DNA of 51,746 nucleotides from an uncultured Alistipes sp. (lineage in GTDB: Bacteria > Bacteroidota > Bacteroidia > Bacteroidales > Rikenellaceae): assembly GCA_944320685.1 (NCBI GenBank), contig CALUIK010000007.1, forward strand, positions 1 to 51,746, written 5' to 3'. The translations under genes and the position numbers were made by a program. Position 1 is the stretch's first letter, and each line of letters opens with the position of its first letter. The notes beneath the pieces are model-generated. The model did not search any database. It was not told the origin of the DNA and worked only from the letters and a program-made list of their open reading frames with translations. Of the stretch, positions 8,660 through 18,295 are shown piece after piece.

Positions 8660-9766
8660 ATGAAAACCGTTCGTCTACTTACAGCTGCTTTTCTCCTGTG
8701 GACGGTGCCGGCATTTTCGCAGGGCGAGGTCAACAGGATATACGACGCCACCGATCTGATGGAGAACACCGACGTGGCCAAGAGCATGGAGGTGTTCGGC
8801 AGAGCATTGTCTTCATATTCACAGAATTACCTGACGAACTACGAGTTGGGGTACGCCTACTACCTGCAAGAGGATTACACGCGCGCGGGACGCATATTCA
8901 GCCGCCTTTCGCGTGACATGTCGGTAGACGACCGCCTCTATCAGGTGTGGGGCAACAGCTACGCCGAACGCGGCAACGACAAAAAGGCCGAAAAGATATA
9001 TCTCCGCGGCCTCAAGGCATTCCCGCATTCGGGTGCCCTGCACATGGAGCTCGGGACCCTTGCATTCAAGGCCAAGCGCTACGACGAGGCCCTTATGTAC
9101 TACGAGCGCGGCATAGAGCTCGACCCCTCGTACCCCAACAACTATTGGCGCGCCGCAGGCATATACCTCAGCTCTCCGGAGTCGGTCTGGGGCATGATAT
9201 ACGGGGAGATATACATGAACATGGTATGCAACGGCGAACAGAACCTTGAGGTGAGCCGCATGCTGGCCGAGGCATACGACTCGAACATATGGCTCGAACG
9301 TGACGACAAGGAGCAGCTGCTCATCTATATCAGCTTCTCGAAGAACAATACCATATGGTACGACGATAACCTCAAGGTCATGCGCTTCCCCTACGGGGTG
9401 GCAGTATACGAGCCCACGCTGGGTGAGGCCGTGGTCAAGGTGGGGCTGCCGCCGTTCTCGACGGACGAGCTGTGCAGGATCCGCGAACTCTTCGTTGACG
9501 AATACTACTCGGAGCCGAACGACTACGGGTACGTCTACCCCAACCTGCTATTCGACCGCCAGCGTGAGATACGGCAGGCCGGACATATGGAGGCGTACAA
9601 CCGCTGGATCCTCCGCGGCGGAGATCCCGAAGCCTTTGCCGAGTGGTGCGCGGACCACAACGAACAGTGGCGCGCCTTCGTCGAGTGGTTCAATTCACAC
9701 GAAATGACCGTGGACGAAGACCACAACTTCCGCAGTTGGCAATATACAGCAAAACTGCCCGACTGA
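8660..9766 (+). CDS. Secreted TPR protein of unknown function
   Basis: 368 residues with a signal peptide (cleavage near AFSQ, residue 20). Residues about 25-175 are tetratricopeptide repeats; LGYAYYLQEDYTRAGRIFSRL, the segment with WGNSYAERGNDKKAEKIY, and the segment with ELGTLAFKAKRYDEALMYYERGIELDPSYP are clear helical pairs. The C-terminal half (about 200-368) is rich in aromatic and acidic residues and has no family I recognise. It is expected to be periplasmic or surface located and to bind another protein. It has its own upstream -7 box and is followed by the long repeat-bearing intergenic stretch, so it appears monocistronic. Confidence 0.8.
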   Translation: MKTVRLLTAAFLLWTVPAFSQGEVNRIYDATDLMENTDVAKSMEVFGRALSSYSQNYLTNYELGYAYYLQEDYTRAGRIFSRLSRDMSVDDRLYQVWGNSYAERGNDKKAEKIYLRGLKAFPHSGALHMELGTLAFKAKRYDEALMYYERGIELDPSYPNNYWRAAGIYLSSPESVWGMIYGEIYMNMVCNGEQNLEVSRMLAEAYDSNIWLERDDKEQLLIYISFSKNNTIWYDDNLKVMRFPYGVAVYEPTLGEAVVKVGLPPFSTDELCRIRELFVDEYYSEPNDYGYVYPNLLFDRQREIRQAGHMEAYNRWILRGGDPEAFAEWCADHNEQWRAFVEWFNSHEMTVDEDHNFRSWQYTAKLPD

Positions 9767-9804
9767 CAGGGCAGGCGCCGCTCAACAGCCAAAAAGACCG
9801 AAAT

Positions 9805-9824
9805 GCATGCCCCGATTGGCATGC
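9805..9824 (+). terminator. Small hairpin after the TPR gene
   Basis: GCATGCC and GGCATGC form a perfect 7-bp stem with a 6-base loop, 39 bases after the stop codon. No T run follows, so a terminator role is only possible. Confidence 0.3.
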
Positions 9825-9844
9825 CTATTGGACGCAAGAATATA

Positions 9845-9979
9845 GGAGAGAGTGCCGACAGGACGCAATAATGGACGCAACGGAGGTAAACGACAATTAT
9901 CGGGATGAAAAGATCCCCGCAGTACAGGACGCAAAGAGGAGAAGAAAAGCTATCGGACACATTTACAGGCACTCTCTCC
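9845..9979. repeat. 12-bp inverted repeat enclosing part of the octamer array
   Basis: GGAGAGAGTGCC at 9845-9856 is the exact reverse complement of 9968-9979, 111 bases apart. Three octamer copies lie between the arms. Confidence 0.6.
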
Positions 9980-10131
9980 ATTTTATGGAGCACCGGCAGC
10001 ATAGGCGCAAAAAGCCGCGGGACACAGGCAGGCCACGCTCACAGACGACGCAAGCAAACCACGCTTACTGATATTGATGACGGCAACCGGATGCGGAATA
10101 AGCTAATCAGGACAGGAATACGGACAATAAT

Positions 10132-10160
10132 AGAGCCGCCGGCAGGCCAGAGCCGCCGGC
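10132..10160 (+). repeat. 12-bp direct repeat AGAGCCGCCGGC
   Basis: Two exact copies (10132-10143 and 10149-10160) are separated by five bases. Each contains the palindrome GCCGGC, so the pair can also form alternative hairpins. Confidence 0.6.
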
Positions 10161-10371
10161 GAGAGCCTCGGGATCGGGAGAGGGCATAAAACAATATTCC
10201 GACGGCACGGACGCATTTGAGACGCAAACTTCGGACGCATTCTTCGGACGCAAATTTTGGACGCAAACCATTAGGACGTAAACAGGACGCTATCAAGCCG
10301 TATCGGAAACAGGACGCAAAGAGAAGAGAAGAGAATTGAAACAAACCACAGCCCCCTCCCATCCCTTTACA

Positions 10372-10440
10372 GGCATCGGCAGCAGGCCGCAGGTAAGGGT
10401 TGCCACACACGGCACGCCTCGCCTGCGGCCTTATTATGCC
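10372..10440 (+). other. Strong nested hairpin, possible structured RNA
   Basis: An outer GGCAT/ATGCC stem (10372-10376 with 10436-10440) and a perfect 10-bp stem AGGCCGCAGG/CCTGCGGCCT (10384-10393 with 10422-10431) enclose a small TGCC/GGCA hairpin. No T run follows directly. It lies about 145 bases before the NSS promoter, so it is not part of that transcript. No known RNA family is recognised. Confidence 0.45.
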
Positions 10441-10584
10441 GGCACATATTGCCCTCACCGCCCTATGATGATACAGACGGGAAAGAGGTCTGCGATCTCC
10501 ATACCCGCAGTACACGATTGCCCCCACGACAGCCATAATACATGCCGCGTCAGACAATGACAAGTCCGAAAACCAAAGTTTTCA

Positions 10585-10616
10585 TTTGCCATTGCCCCCG
10601 ACTTTGCGTATATTTG
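10585..10616 (+). promoter_or_regulatory. Promoter of the NSS transporter gene
   Basis: TTTG at 10585-10588 and TATATTTG at 10609-10616 are separated by exactly 20 bases, a full Bacteroidetes promoter match 46 bases before the ATG. The 21 bases at 10597-10617 also occur at the META lipoprotein promoter (21136-21156, opposite strand). Confidence 0.75.
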
Positions 10617-10662
10617 CCGCCATAGGGACAAAAATCAACTTTTCCACACGTTATTCATACCT

Positions 10663-12012
10663 ATGAGCGAACAATCGAGAGCATCCTTCGGGGGCAAGAT
10701 AAGCGCCATACTCGTTGCGGCGGGCAGCGCAATAGGATTGGGAAGCATATGGCGTTTCCCCTACATGGCCGGCGAACACGGCGGCGCAGCATTCCTGCTG
10801 GTATATCTGCTTTGCGTATTCGTGGTTGGAATACCCGTCATGCTCGCGGAGTTCGCCGTAGGTCGCAAAACGCACCTCAACGCCGTGGGTGCATATCGCT
10901 CGCTCTCGAAACGCTGGAAATGGGTCGGATACAACGGCGCGCTGGCAGCATTGTGCATATCGGGATACTACTATATCGTCGCAGGATGGTCGCTCGAGTA
11001 TCTCGTAAGTTCCCTCTTCGGCCCGCTATACACCTCGGCAGACAGCTTCATCGAGCAGTTCGGTGCCTTCCAAGCCTCGCCGCGGCAGGCGATATATACC
11101 GTAATCTTCATACTCCTCACACACATGATCATCGTGCGGGGCGTGGTGAAGGGCATCGAGAAGGCCGCCAAGGTGATGATGCCGGCACTATTCGTCATAC
11201 TCATCGTCATGGCCGTACGCGTGGCATTCATGCCCGACGCCGCCGAAGGATACCGTTTTTTCCTGAAACCCGACTTCCGCGAAGCCTTCTCCGCGGATAC
11301 ACTGTTCACCGCCATCGGGCAGGCGTTCTTCTCGCTGTCGGTGGGCATGGGGTGCATGGTCACGTACGCATCCTATTTCAAACGGGACAACAACCTTACC
11401 ACTACCGCATTCAGCGTATCGCTGCTGACGCTTCTCGTGGCCGTGCTGGCTGGCCTTGTCATATTCCCTGCGGTCTTCAGCGCCGGGCTCGAACCAACGG
11501 AAGGAGCATCGCTCATATTCGTCACCCTGCCCGAGATATTCAAGGGCATGCCCCTCGCGGCGCTGTGGTCGGCCGTATTCTTCATACTGCTCACGCTCGC
11601 ATCTCTCACATCGACCATATCGTTCCACGAGGTGCTGACGGCATACTTTGCCGAGGAACACAACCTCTCGCGCAAGAACGCCACACGCCTGACCTCGGTA
11701 CTCTCTGTGGCGCTGTGCGCCCTGACGCTCGCCTTCCGCTTCGACATCGACCTCGGGCGATGGCTCCACTTGGAGAATATCTCCTTCTTCGAGATATTCG
11801 ACTACACCTCGGCCAACATACTCATGCCCCTCGGAGGTCTCTTCACGTGCATCTTCGCCGCATGGTACATGAAGCCCTCATTCCTGCGCGGCGAAATGAC
11901 GAACTACGGGGATTTGCGCGGACGCGCATTCCCGCTGCTGCATTTCACACTGCGTTTCGTCACGCCGCTGCTGCTGATATACATCTTCGTCTGCAACCTC
12001 GGGCTGTTCTGA
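10663..12012 (+). CDS. Sodium-dependent transporter, NSS (SNF) family
   Basis: 449 residues with about 11-12 hydrophobic segments, the usual size of bacterial neurotransmitter:sodium symporters such as LeuT and MhsT. The first membrane segment contains the signature AILVAAGSAIGLGSIWRFPYM, which shapes the Na+ and substrate site with its unwound helix, followed by NGGAAFLLVY-like EHGGAAFLLVYL. The protein should sit in the inner membrane and import an amino acid or similar amine together with Na+; the substrate is not readable. It has a well-formed own promoter and ends at a bidirectional hairpin shared with ferritin, so it is a single-gene unit. Confidence 0.92.
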   Translation: MSEQSRASFGGKISAILVAAGSAIGLGSIWRFPYMAGEHGGAAFLLVYLLCVFVVGIPVMLAEFAVGRKTHLNAVGAYRSLSKRWKWVGYNGALAALCISGYYYIVAGWSLEYLVSSLFGPLYTSADSFIEQFGAFQASPRQAIYTVIFILLTHMIIVRGVVKGIEKAAKVMMPALFVILIVMAVRVAFMPDAAEGYRFFLKPDFREAFSADTLFTAIGQAFFSLSVGMGCMVTYASYFKRDNNLTTTAFSVSLLTLLVAVLAGLVIFPAVFSAGLEPTEGASLIFVTLPEIFKGMPLAALWSAVFFILLTLASLTSTISFHEVLTAYFAEEHNLSRKNATRLTSVLSVALCALTLAFRFDIDLGRWLHLENISFFEIFDYTSANILMPLGGLFTCIFAAWYMKPSFLRGEMTNYGDLRGRAFPLLHFTLRFVTPLLLIYIFVCNLGLF

Positions 12013-12084
12013 TCTGAAGCGCGGCACGCACGGCAGCCGCAGGCCAGCACCTCCGCATCTCCGCATCTCCGCAGGCGGTACAAA

Positions 12085-12116
12085 AGAGCGCCGCGCCTTT
12101 TCGGGCGCGGCGCTCT
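12085..12116. terminator. Bidirectional terminator between NSS gene and ferritin
   Basis: A perfect 13-bp GC-rich stem (AGAGCGCCGCGCC with GGCGCGGCGCTCT) closes the loop TTTTCG. The genes on both sides converge here. A short CTCCGCAT tandem triplication precedes it at about 12049-12073. Confidence 0.75.
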
Positions 12117-12133
12117 CGCACGCACTGCCGCCG

Positions 12134-12655
12134 CTACTCCTTCGCAGCCAGCGGCGCGGCAGCCTCATACACGCGGGCCGCCATCTCCTTGTCGATCATG
12201 TAGAGTCCCAGCTTGTCGTCACCGACCATATTCAGTTCGGCGATAATATCCGCGGCGTTCTGCTCCTCCTCGACCTGCTCGTCGACAAACCACACCAGCA
12301 TGTTCGACGAAGCACGGTCGCGATCCTCCTCGGCGATGGCACACAGATCGTTGATCATGGCCGTAACCTTCTGCTCATGCTTGAGCGTATCCTCGAACAT
12401 GGCCAGAGGCGATGCCCACGACGTCTCCACGGGAGCAATGGGCGCCAGCTCAACGCGCGCGCCGCGCGCCAGCAGATAGTTGATCAGGATCTGCGCATGG
12501 TCCTGCTCCTCCTTGAACTGTACGGCAAACCAATTAGCCACACCCTTCAGTCCCTTGTCGGCGGCATCCATCGACATCGACAGGTACAAATAGGCCGACC
12601 ACAACTCGGCGTTGATCTGCGCATTGAGCGCATCGTGCATCTTCTTGCTTAACAT
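12134..12655 (-). CDS. ftnA: Ferritin
   Basis: 173-residue bacterial non-haem ferritin. It stores iron by oxidising Fe(II) at a dinuclear ferroxidase centre in each four-helix subunit of a 24-mer shell in the cytoplasm. Visible ligands include the Glu in NAELWSAYLYLS (residue 17), the EEQDHAQ motif at about 49-55, and Glu/Gln residues in WFVDEQVEEEQNA. Length and order match E. coli FtnA and Bacteroides FtnA, which are linked to iron storage and oxidative stress. It is monocistronic, with a likely -7 box at 12699-12706 and a terminator shared with the NSS gene. Confidence 0.95.
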   Translation of the reverse strand: MLSKKMHDALNAQINAELWSAYLYLSMSMDAADKGLKGVANWFAVQFKEEQDHAQILINYLLARGARVELAPIAPVETSWASPLAMFEDTLKHEQKVTAMINDLCAIAEEDRDRASSNMLVWFVDEQVEEEQNAADIIAELNMVGDDKLGLYMIDKEMAARVYEAAAPLAAKE

Positions 12656-12698
12656 AGCTTAAATTTTATAATGAGTTTTACTTGTCTTTCCCTTGACA

Positions 12699-12706
12699 CA
12701 AAAATA
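12699..12706 (-). promoter_or_regulatory. -7 box of the ferritin gene
   Basis: The minus strand reads TATTTTTG, a TAnnTTTG match 44 bases before the ATG. No matching -33 element is visible. The remainder of the interval to 12947 is GC-rich and holds no gene that I can support. Confidence 0.5.
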
Positions 12707-12947
12707 GTCAATAAAACCATATCGCGGTCCACGTACGGCGAAATTCGACATCGTTTTTTTCTATTGCGACATAATCAGCACCTATCGTACGGGCGGCATG
12801 CCTCCGGCGCGGCGGCATGTTCCGGCGACGCCCCCACCGTACGCACATGGTGAAAGGCCGGCCGCGTCCTCTCCGTACCCACCGGCCGCAGCAGGGCGCA
12901 GGCAGCCGAAAAATGGGAACTGCCGCGGATAATTCCACTTTTTTTTG

Positions 12948-12955
12948 TAATTTTG
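12948..12955 (+). promoter_or_regulatory. -7 box of the fumarase gene
   Basis: TAATTTTG matches TAnnTTTG 58 bases before the chosen ATG, inside an AT-rich patch within otherwise GC-rich DNA. Confidence 0.5.
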
Positions 12956-13013
12956 CAAAGATTTTGACATGCAACGAAATAATATCACAAACCGAATAAA
13001 AACAAACCAAGCC

Positions 13014-14627
<1,614 letters not shown>

Positions 14628-14635
14628 TTCTACCC

Positions 14636-14689
14636 AAACCGCAGAAGTTTCGCACCCGCAAGGATGCGGAACTTCTTTTGCGGTTTTTT
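14636..14689 (+). terminator. Rho-independent terminator after fumarase
   Basis: A long stem (AAACCGC-AGAAGTT-TCGCA pairing with TGCGGAACTTCT-TTTGCGGTTT) is followed by a T6 run. It begins 8 bases after the stop codon. Confidence 0.85.
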
Positions 14690-14754
14690 AGCCGCCGGCG
14701 GAAAATAAAACCGCCCTTGCCTGCGTTTTGCGATATAAGACCTTATCATACGAT

Positions 14755-16599
14755 ATGACACGATTTTTCAGACACATACTTCTGCTGCTGACGACGCTGT
14801 CATGCATCGGTGCCGTGCATGCCGCCGACACCCACACCTTCGAGATCAACACCCCGCTCATAGTCACCGCAGGGGAGATGTTCCGCGTGGAGTTCGTCCT
14901 CGACACCAACAATCCCGACGACGGATCGTTCACTCCGCCCGATTTCGCGGGCCTCGACATTCTGGCAGGCCCCACGACATCGACGGGATTCGAATTCCGG
15001 AGCATAAACGGCGTGAATACCCAGAAAAAGACTTGTACCATCACATACGTGGTGATGGCGCAAAACGCCGGCAACATAACCATAGGCTCCGCCTCGATCA
15101 GTGTCGACGGCAAGCGTTACACCACCAAGGCCACCCCCATAGAGGTGGTCGACGGCGGTGCCGAACGCCAGCAGCAACAGCAGGGGCGCGCCGCAGAACA
15201 GGGCAATGCCGTGCAGAACAAGGTGGCCAAGGACGACATAGTGCTGCGCCTGAACCTCTCGCGCACCAACGTCTACAAGGGAGAGCCCATACGCGCCTCG
15301 CTTACGCTATACACGCGCGCCAGTATCGTGGGATTCGAGGATGTGAAGCTGCCGTCGTTCAACGGGTTCTGGTCGCAGGAGCTCCCCGTGGACAACTACA
15401 AGCCGCAGCGCGAGACCCTCGACGGCAAGGTCTACGACTCGCAAATCATAAAGGAGTACCTGCTCTACCCGCAGCAGAGCGGCTCCCTTACCATAGAATC
15501 GGCCGACATAACGGCCATAGCGCGCGTGGTGATACAGAACGCCCGCAACTTCGACCCCTTCTTCGGCGGCGGCGCCGAGGAGTACAACGTCAAACGCAAA
15601 CTCTCGACAGGCAACATCACAGTCAAGGTGGACGAGCTGCCGGCAGGCGCCCCCGCATCCTTTGCCGGAGCCGTGGGCGAGTTCACCATCTCCGCCGAGA
15701 TGCCGCCCGCACAGATCAAGGCCAACTCGGCCGCAACATATACGGTGAAAGTCTCTGGTACGGGCAACCTCACCTTCCTGCAGGCGCCGACGCTCACGCT
15801 GCCGTCGTCGTTCGAGGCATACAGCGTCCGCAACACCGAGTCGATACGTTCGACAACGCAGGGGACGACGGGGTACCGGCAGTTCGAATACCCTTTCATC
15901 GCCCGCGCCGAGGGTGAATACGACATCCCCGCCGTGGAGTTCTCCTTCTTCAGCCCGCAGAAAGGGGCGTACGTCACCCTCGCCACCGAACCGCTCAAGA
16001 TGGAAGTCTCGCCCGACGTCTCGGGAGACAACCGCCCCGCACAGGTGGTAGCATCACCCTCGAAGGAGGATGTCCGCCAGCTGGGCACGGATATACGTTT
16101 CATCAAGATGGGCCGTGCCGCCCTGCGCAAGGAGGCCGCGCCGCTGATGTTCAGCACTACATACTTCGTCCTGCTGTTCGCGATCCTCGCGCTCTCCGCC
16201 GCACTCTACTTCGCCCTGCGCAAGATGATCCGCGACAGCAAGAACACGGTTCTGGTACGCAACCGCCGCGCCAACAAGGTGGCGATACAGCGTTTCCGCG
16301 CCGCCGAGCGCCACATGCAGGCCGGCGACCGGCAGGCATTCTACAAGGAGATGCTGCATGCCTTCTGGGGTTACATGAGCGACAAGCTGAACATCCCCGT
16401 AGCCGACCTGACGAAGGAGTCGATACGCGAGGAGCTGCAGCGCCGCGGCGTTACAGCCGACGAGGCACAGCGCTTCACAGACATCATGACGCGCTGCGAC
16501 GAGGCGCAATACTCACCCTCGACGTCGGTTGAGATGAACGAGGTATACACCGAGGGCGTGAGGTTGATCTCACACATCGAGTCGATCGTAAAACGTTAA
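14755..16599 (+). CDS. batD: BatD protein
   Basis: 614 residues. A signal peptide (MTRFFRHILLLL to about residue 24) is followed by repeated immunoglobulin-like beta domains, for example GSFTPPDFAGLDILAGP early and VNVYKGE-type RTNVYKGEPIRASLTLYT, the standard BatD pattern. A membrane segment at about 466-486 precedes a cytoplasmic coiled tail. The start was moved from 14728 to the ATG at 14755, which begins the signal peptide directly. Bat proteins, named from Bacteroides aerotolerance, form an envelope complex with MoxR ATPases and VWA proteins BatA/B; their exact job is unsettled. The next gene is batE. The partners batA, batB and batC are not in the window. Confidence 0.88.
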   Translation: MTRFFRHILLLLTTLSCIGAVHAADTHTFEINTPLIVTAGEMFRVEFVLDTNNPDDGSFTPPDFAGLDILAGPTTSTGFEFRSINGVNTQKKTCTITYVVMAQNAGNITIGSASISVDGKRYTTKATPIEVVDGGAERQQQQQGRAAEQGNAVQNKVAKDDIVLRLNLSRTNVYKGEPIRASLTLYTRASIVGFEDVKLPSFNGFWSQELPVDNYKPQRETLDGKVYDSQIIKEYLLYPQQSGSLTIESADITAIARVVIQNARNFDPFFGGGAEEYNVKRKLSTGNITVKVDELPAGAPASFAGAVGEFTISAEMPPAQIKANSAATYTVKVSGTGNLTFLQAPTLTLPSSFEAYSVRNTESIRSTTQGTTGYRQFEYPFIARAEGEYDIPAVEFSFFSPQKGAYVTLATEPLKMEVSPDVSGDNRPAQVVASPSKEDVRQLGTDIRFIKMGRAALRKEAAPLMFSTTYFVLLFAILALSAALYFALRKMIRDSKNTVLVRNRRANKVAIQRFRAAERHMQAGDRQAFYKEMLHAFWGYMSDKLNIPVADLTKESIREELQRRGVTADEAQRFTDIMTRCDEAQYSPSTSVEMNEVYTEGVRLISHIESIVKR

Positions 16600-16611
16600 A
16601 AAAACATCGCC

Positions 16612-17466
16612 ATGAAGATATACATCACCATAGCGGCCGCACTGTTCACCCTCGCCTCCGCGGCACAGGAGGCGGCTATGCCGGCGGCTGGAGGCCAAGA
16701 CTCCACACAGGCCGCACCCCTCGCCGCACAGGCGGCCGGCGCACAGGCCGAAATAGACCCCGCCACCGCTTCGGCCGAGGAGTTGTGGCAGGCAGGCAAC
16801 ACGGCCTATTCGGCCGGAGACTACACCCGCGCCGCAGAGTTGTACACGGCCATAACCGACAAGGGCCTGTATTCGGCCCCGCTGTATTACAATCTCGCCA
16901 ACGCCCTCTTCAAGAGCGGAGAGACGGGCGGCGCCATATTGTACTACAACCGCGCCCTTCATCTGTCCCCGGGCGACGAGGATATCCGCCACAATCTCGA
17001 GTATGCCGAGCGCTCGACCAAGGACAAAATCGAGGAGATACCCGAATTCTTCCTCGTATCGTGGGCCAAGAAGGTGCGCAGCACCATGAGTTGCACGGCA
17101 TGGACCGTCATCTCGCTGCTGCTGTTTGCCGCCACGCTCGCATCCTGCCTCGTCTACCTGCTCTCGCAGCGGATCGCCATGCGCAAGGCGGGTTTCTACG
17201 GCATGGCTGCGGCGCTGCTGCTGTGCATCGCCACGACGCTGATGGCATGGAGCGAACGCAACATGCTCGTGGAACGCAACGAGGCCGTCGTAATGAGTTC
17301 GTCGCTGTCGGTCAAGAGTTCGCCCGACAAATCGGCCACCGACCTCTTCGTTCTGCATGAGGGCACCGTCGTAACCATAGGCAGCACCGTCGACGGCTGG
17401 GCCGAGGTGCGCATCGCCGACGGCAACAAGGGTTGGGTCGAGACCGAACGCATAGAGAGAATCTGA
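16612..17466 (+). CDS. batE: BatE protein: TPR, membrane and SH3-like domains
   Basis: 284 residues. Order: signal peptide (1-18), an Ala-rich linker, TPR repeats at about 55-140 (LWQAGNTAYSAGDYTRAAELY, then ALFKSGETGGAILYYNRALHLSPGD), two membrane segments at about 161-183 and 189-211, and a C-terminal bacterial SH3 domain (SLSVKSSPDKSATDLFVLHEGTVV to GWVETERI). This architecture is that of BatE in Bacteroidetes. It starts 12 bp after batD and is followed 11 bp later by recR, so batD-batE-recR form one operon. Confidence 0.88.
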   Translation: MKIYITIAAALFTLASAAQEAAMPAAGGQDSTQAAPLAAQAAGAQAEIDPATASAEELWQAGNTAYSAGDYTRAAELYTAITDKGLYSAPLYYNLANALFKSGETGGAILYYNRALHLSPGDEDIRHNLEYAERSTKDKIEEIPEFFLVSWAKKVRSTMSCTAWTVISLLLFAATLASCLVYLLSQRIAMRKAGFYGMAAALLLCIATTLMAWSERNMLVERNEAVVMSSSLSVKSSPDKSATDLFVLHEGTVVTIGSTVDGWAEVRIADGNKGWVETERIERI

Positions 17467-17477
17467 TCCGCAAGCCC

Positions 17478-18074
17478 ATGTCGAAACTTCTGCAAGAAGC
17501 GGTATCGGAATTCGCCAAGTTGCCGGGCATAGGCCGCCGCACGGCCCTGCGTCTGACGATGCACCTGCTCAAAATGGAACCCGACGCCGTAGAGCGCATG
17601 GCCGAGAGCATCGCCCGTTTCCGTCGCGACATACGCCGCTGCTCGTCGTGCAACAACCTGTCCGACACGGACATCTGCCCGATATGCGCCGACCCCGAAC
17701 GCGACGGCACCACTATATGTGTCGTCGAGCAGGTCGGGGATCTAATGTCGATCGAAAATACACACCAATACCACGGCCTGTACTATGTGCTGGGGGGTGT
17801 CATATCCCCCATGCAGGGGGTCGGCCCCTCGGACCTGAAGATCGACAAGCTCATCGAGCACGTGGCCGAAGGGGGCATACGCGAGGTTATTCTTGCCATC
17901 TCGACCTCCGTCGAGGGTGAGACAACACTATTCTATATAATGAACCGTCTGAGACAATACCCCGACGTCAAGGTTACGACCATTGCCCGCGGCATAGGCT
18001 TCGGCGACGAACTGGAGTATGTCGACGAGTTGACCATAACGCACGCCCTGCGCAACCGACGCGAGGTCGAGTAG
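17478..18074 (+). CDS. recR: Recombination mediator RecR
   Basis: 198 residues, the normal RecR length. An N-terminal helix-hairpin-helix (LPGIGRRTALRL) is followed by a four-Cys zinc finger (Cys55, 58, 67, 70), a Toprim domain (ICVVEQVGDLMSIE onward) and the C-terminal Walker-B-like region (ARGIGFGDELEYVDELTITHAL). RecR forms a ring clamp and works with RecO to load RecA at gaps in RecF-type repair. The start at 17478 is the family start MSKLLQEAV; the frame is open further into batE. It ends at a strong terminator. Confidence 0.96.
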   Translation: MSKLLQEAVSEFAKLPGIGRRTALRLTMHLLKMEPDAVERMAESIARFRRDIRRCSSCNNLSDTDICPICADPERDGTTICVVEQVGDLMSIENTHQYHGLYYVLGGVISPMQGVGPSDLKIDKLIEHVAEGGIREVILAISTSVEGETTLFYIMNRLRQYPDVKVTTIARGIGFGDELEYVDELTITHALRNRREVE

Positions 18075-18117
18075 CGCGGACTTCCGGCGCCAATACCCGA
18101 CAGGCATCCGAACCATA

Positions 18118-18154
18118 TCCGCCGCAGCCCGCAAAGGTTGCGGCGGACGTTTTT
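18118..18154 (+). terminator. Rho-independent terminator after recR
   Basis: TCCGCCGCA and TGCGGCGGA pair perfectly (18118-18126 with 18139-18147) and a T6 run follows. Confidence 0.85.
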
Positions 18155-18221
18155 TCATATCCGGACAGCACAAGGCGGAAGCATACGGCAAAAAACAGAA
18201 AAAAAATCGCCATAACGATGT

Positions 18222-18229
18222 TATATTTG
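18222..18229 (+). promoter_or_regulatory. -7 box of the ECF sigma operon
   Basis: TATATTTG fits the housekeeping -7 consensus 66 bases before the sigma gene ATG, so the operon seems to be read by the primary sigma factor. No -33 TTTG is seen. Confidence 0.45.
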
Positions 18230-18295
18230 TTCTCAGTAAACGTATAACCATCGAGACCGCGATAAAAGGGCGGCATACGGAGAGCATTACCCTCA

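Larger units (their letters stand above)
9830..10319 (+). repeat. Degenerate GGACGCAA octamer array
   Basis: Seven exact GGACGCAA copies (9830, 9861, 9873, 9927, 10246, 10259, 10312) and six one-mismatch copies (10046, 10209, 10220, 10233, 10274, 10285) all lie on the plus strand. From 10209 to 10292 the starts are spaced 11, 13, 13, 13, 15 and 11 bases, a ragged tandem array. Because spacing is not a multiple of three it is not explained by a repeated peptide. I saw no exact copy elsewhere in the window. The stretch 9767-10662 holds no credible gene; GC content and codon pattern of its short frames are unlike the neighbours. Function unknown: protein-binding sites, a structured RNA or a decaying mobile repeat are all possible. 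Confidence 0.75.

Noticed and set aside
10039..10563. Minus-strand 174-codon frame in the intergenic region
   Set aside because: Cys/Arg/Ser-rich shadow over the repeat array and hairpin; no start context, domain or neighbour supports it.
10640..10659. Two DnaA-box-like nonamers (TTTTCCACA and TTATTCATA) near the octamer array, suggesting an origin
   Set aside because: Each has a mismatch to TTATNCACA, only two are present, they lie in a short transporter leader, and no origin-type gene or gene-strand switch is near.
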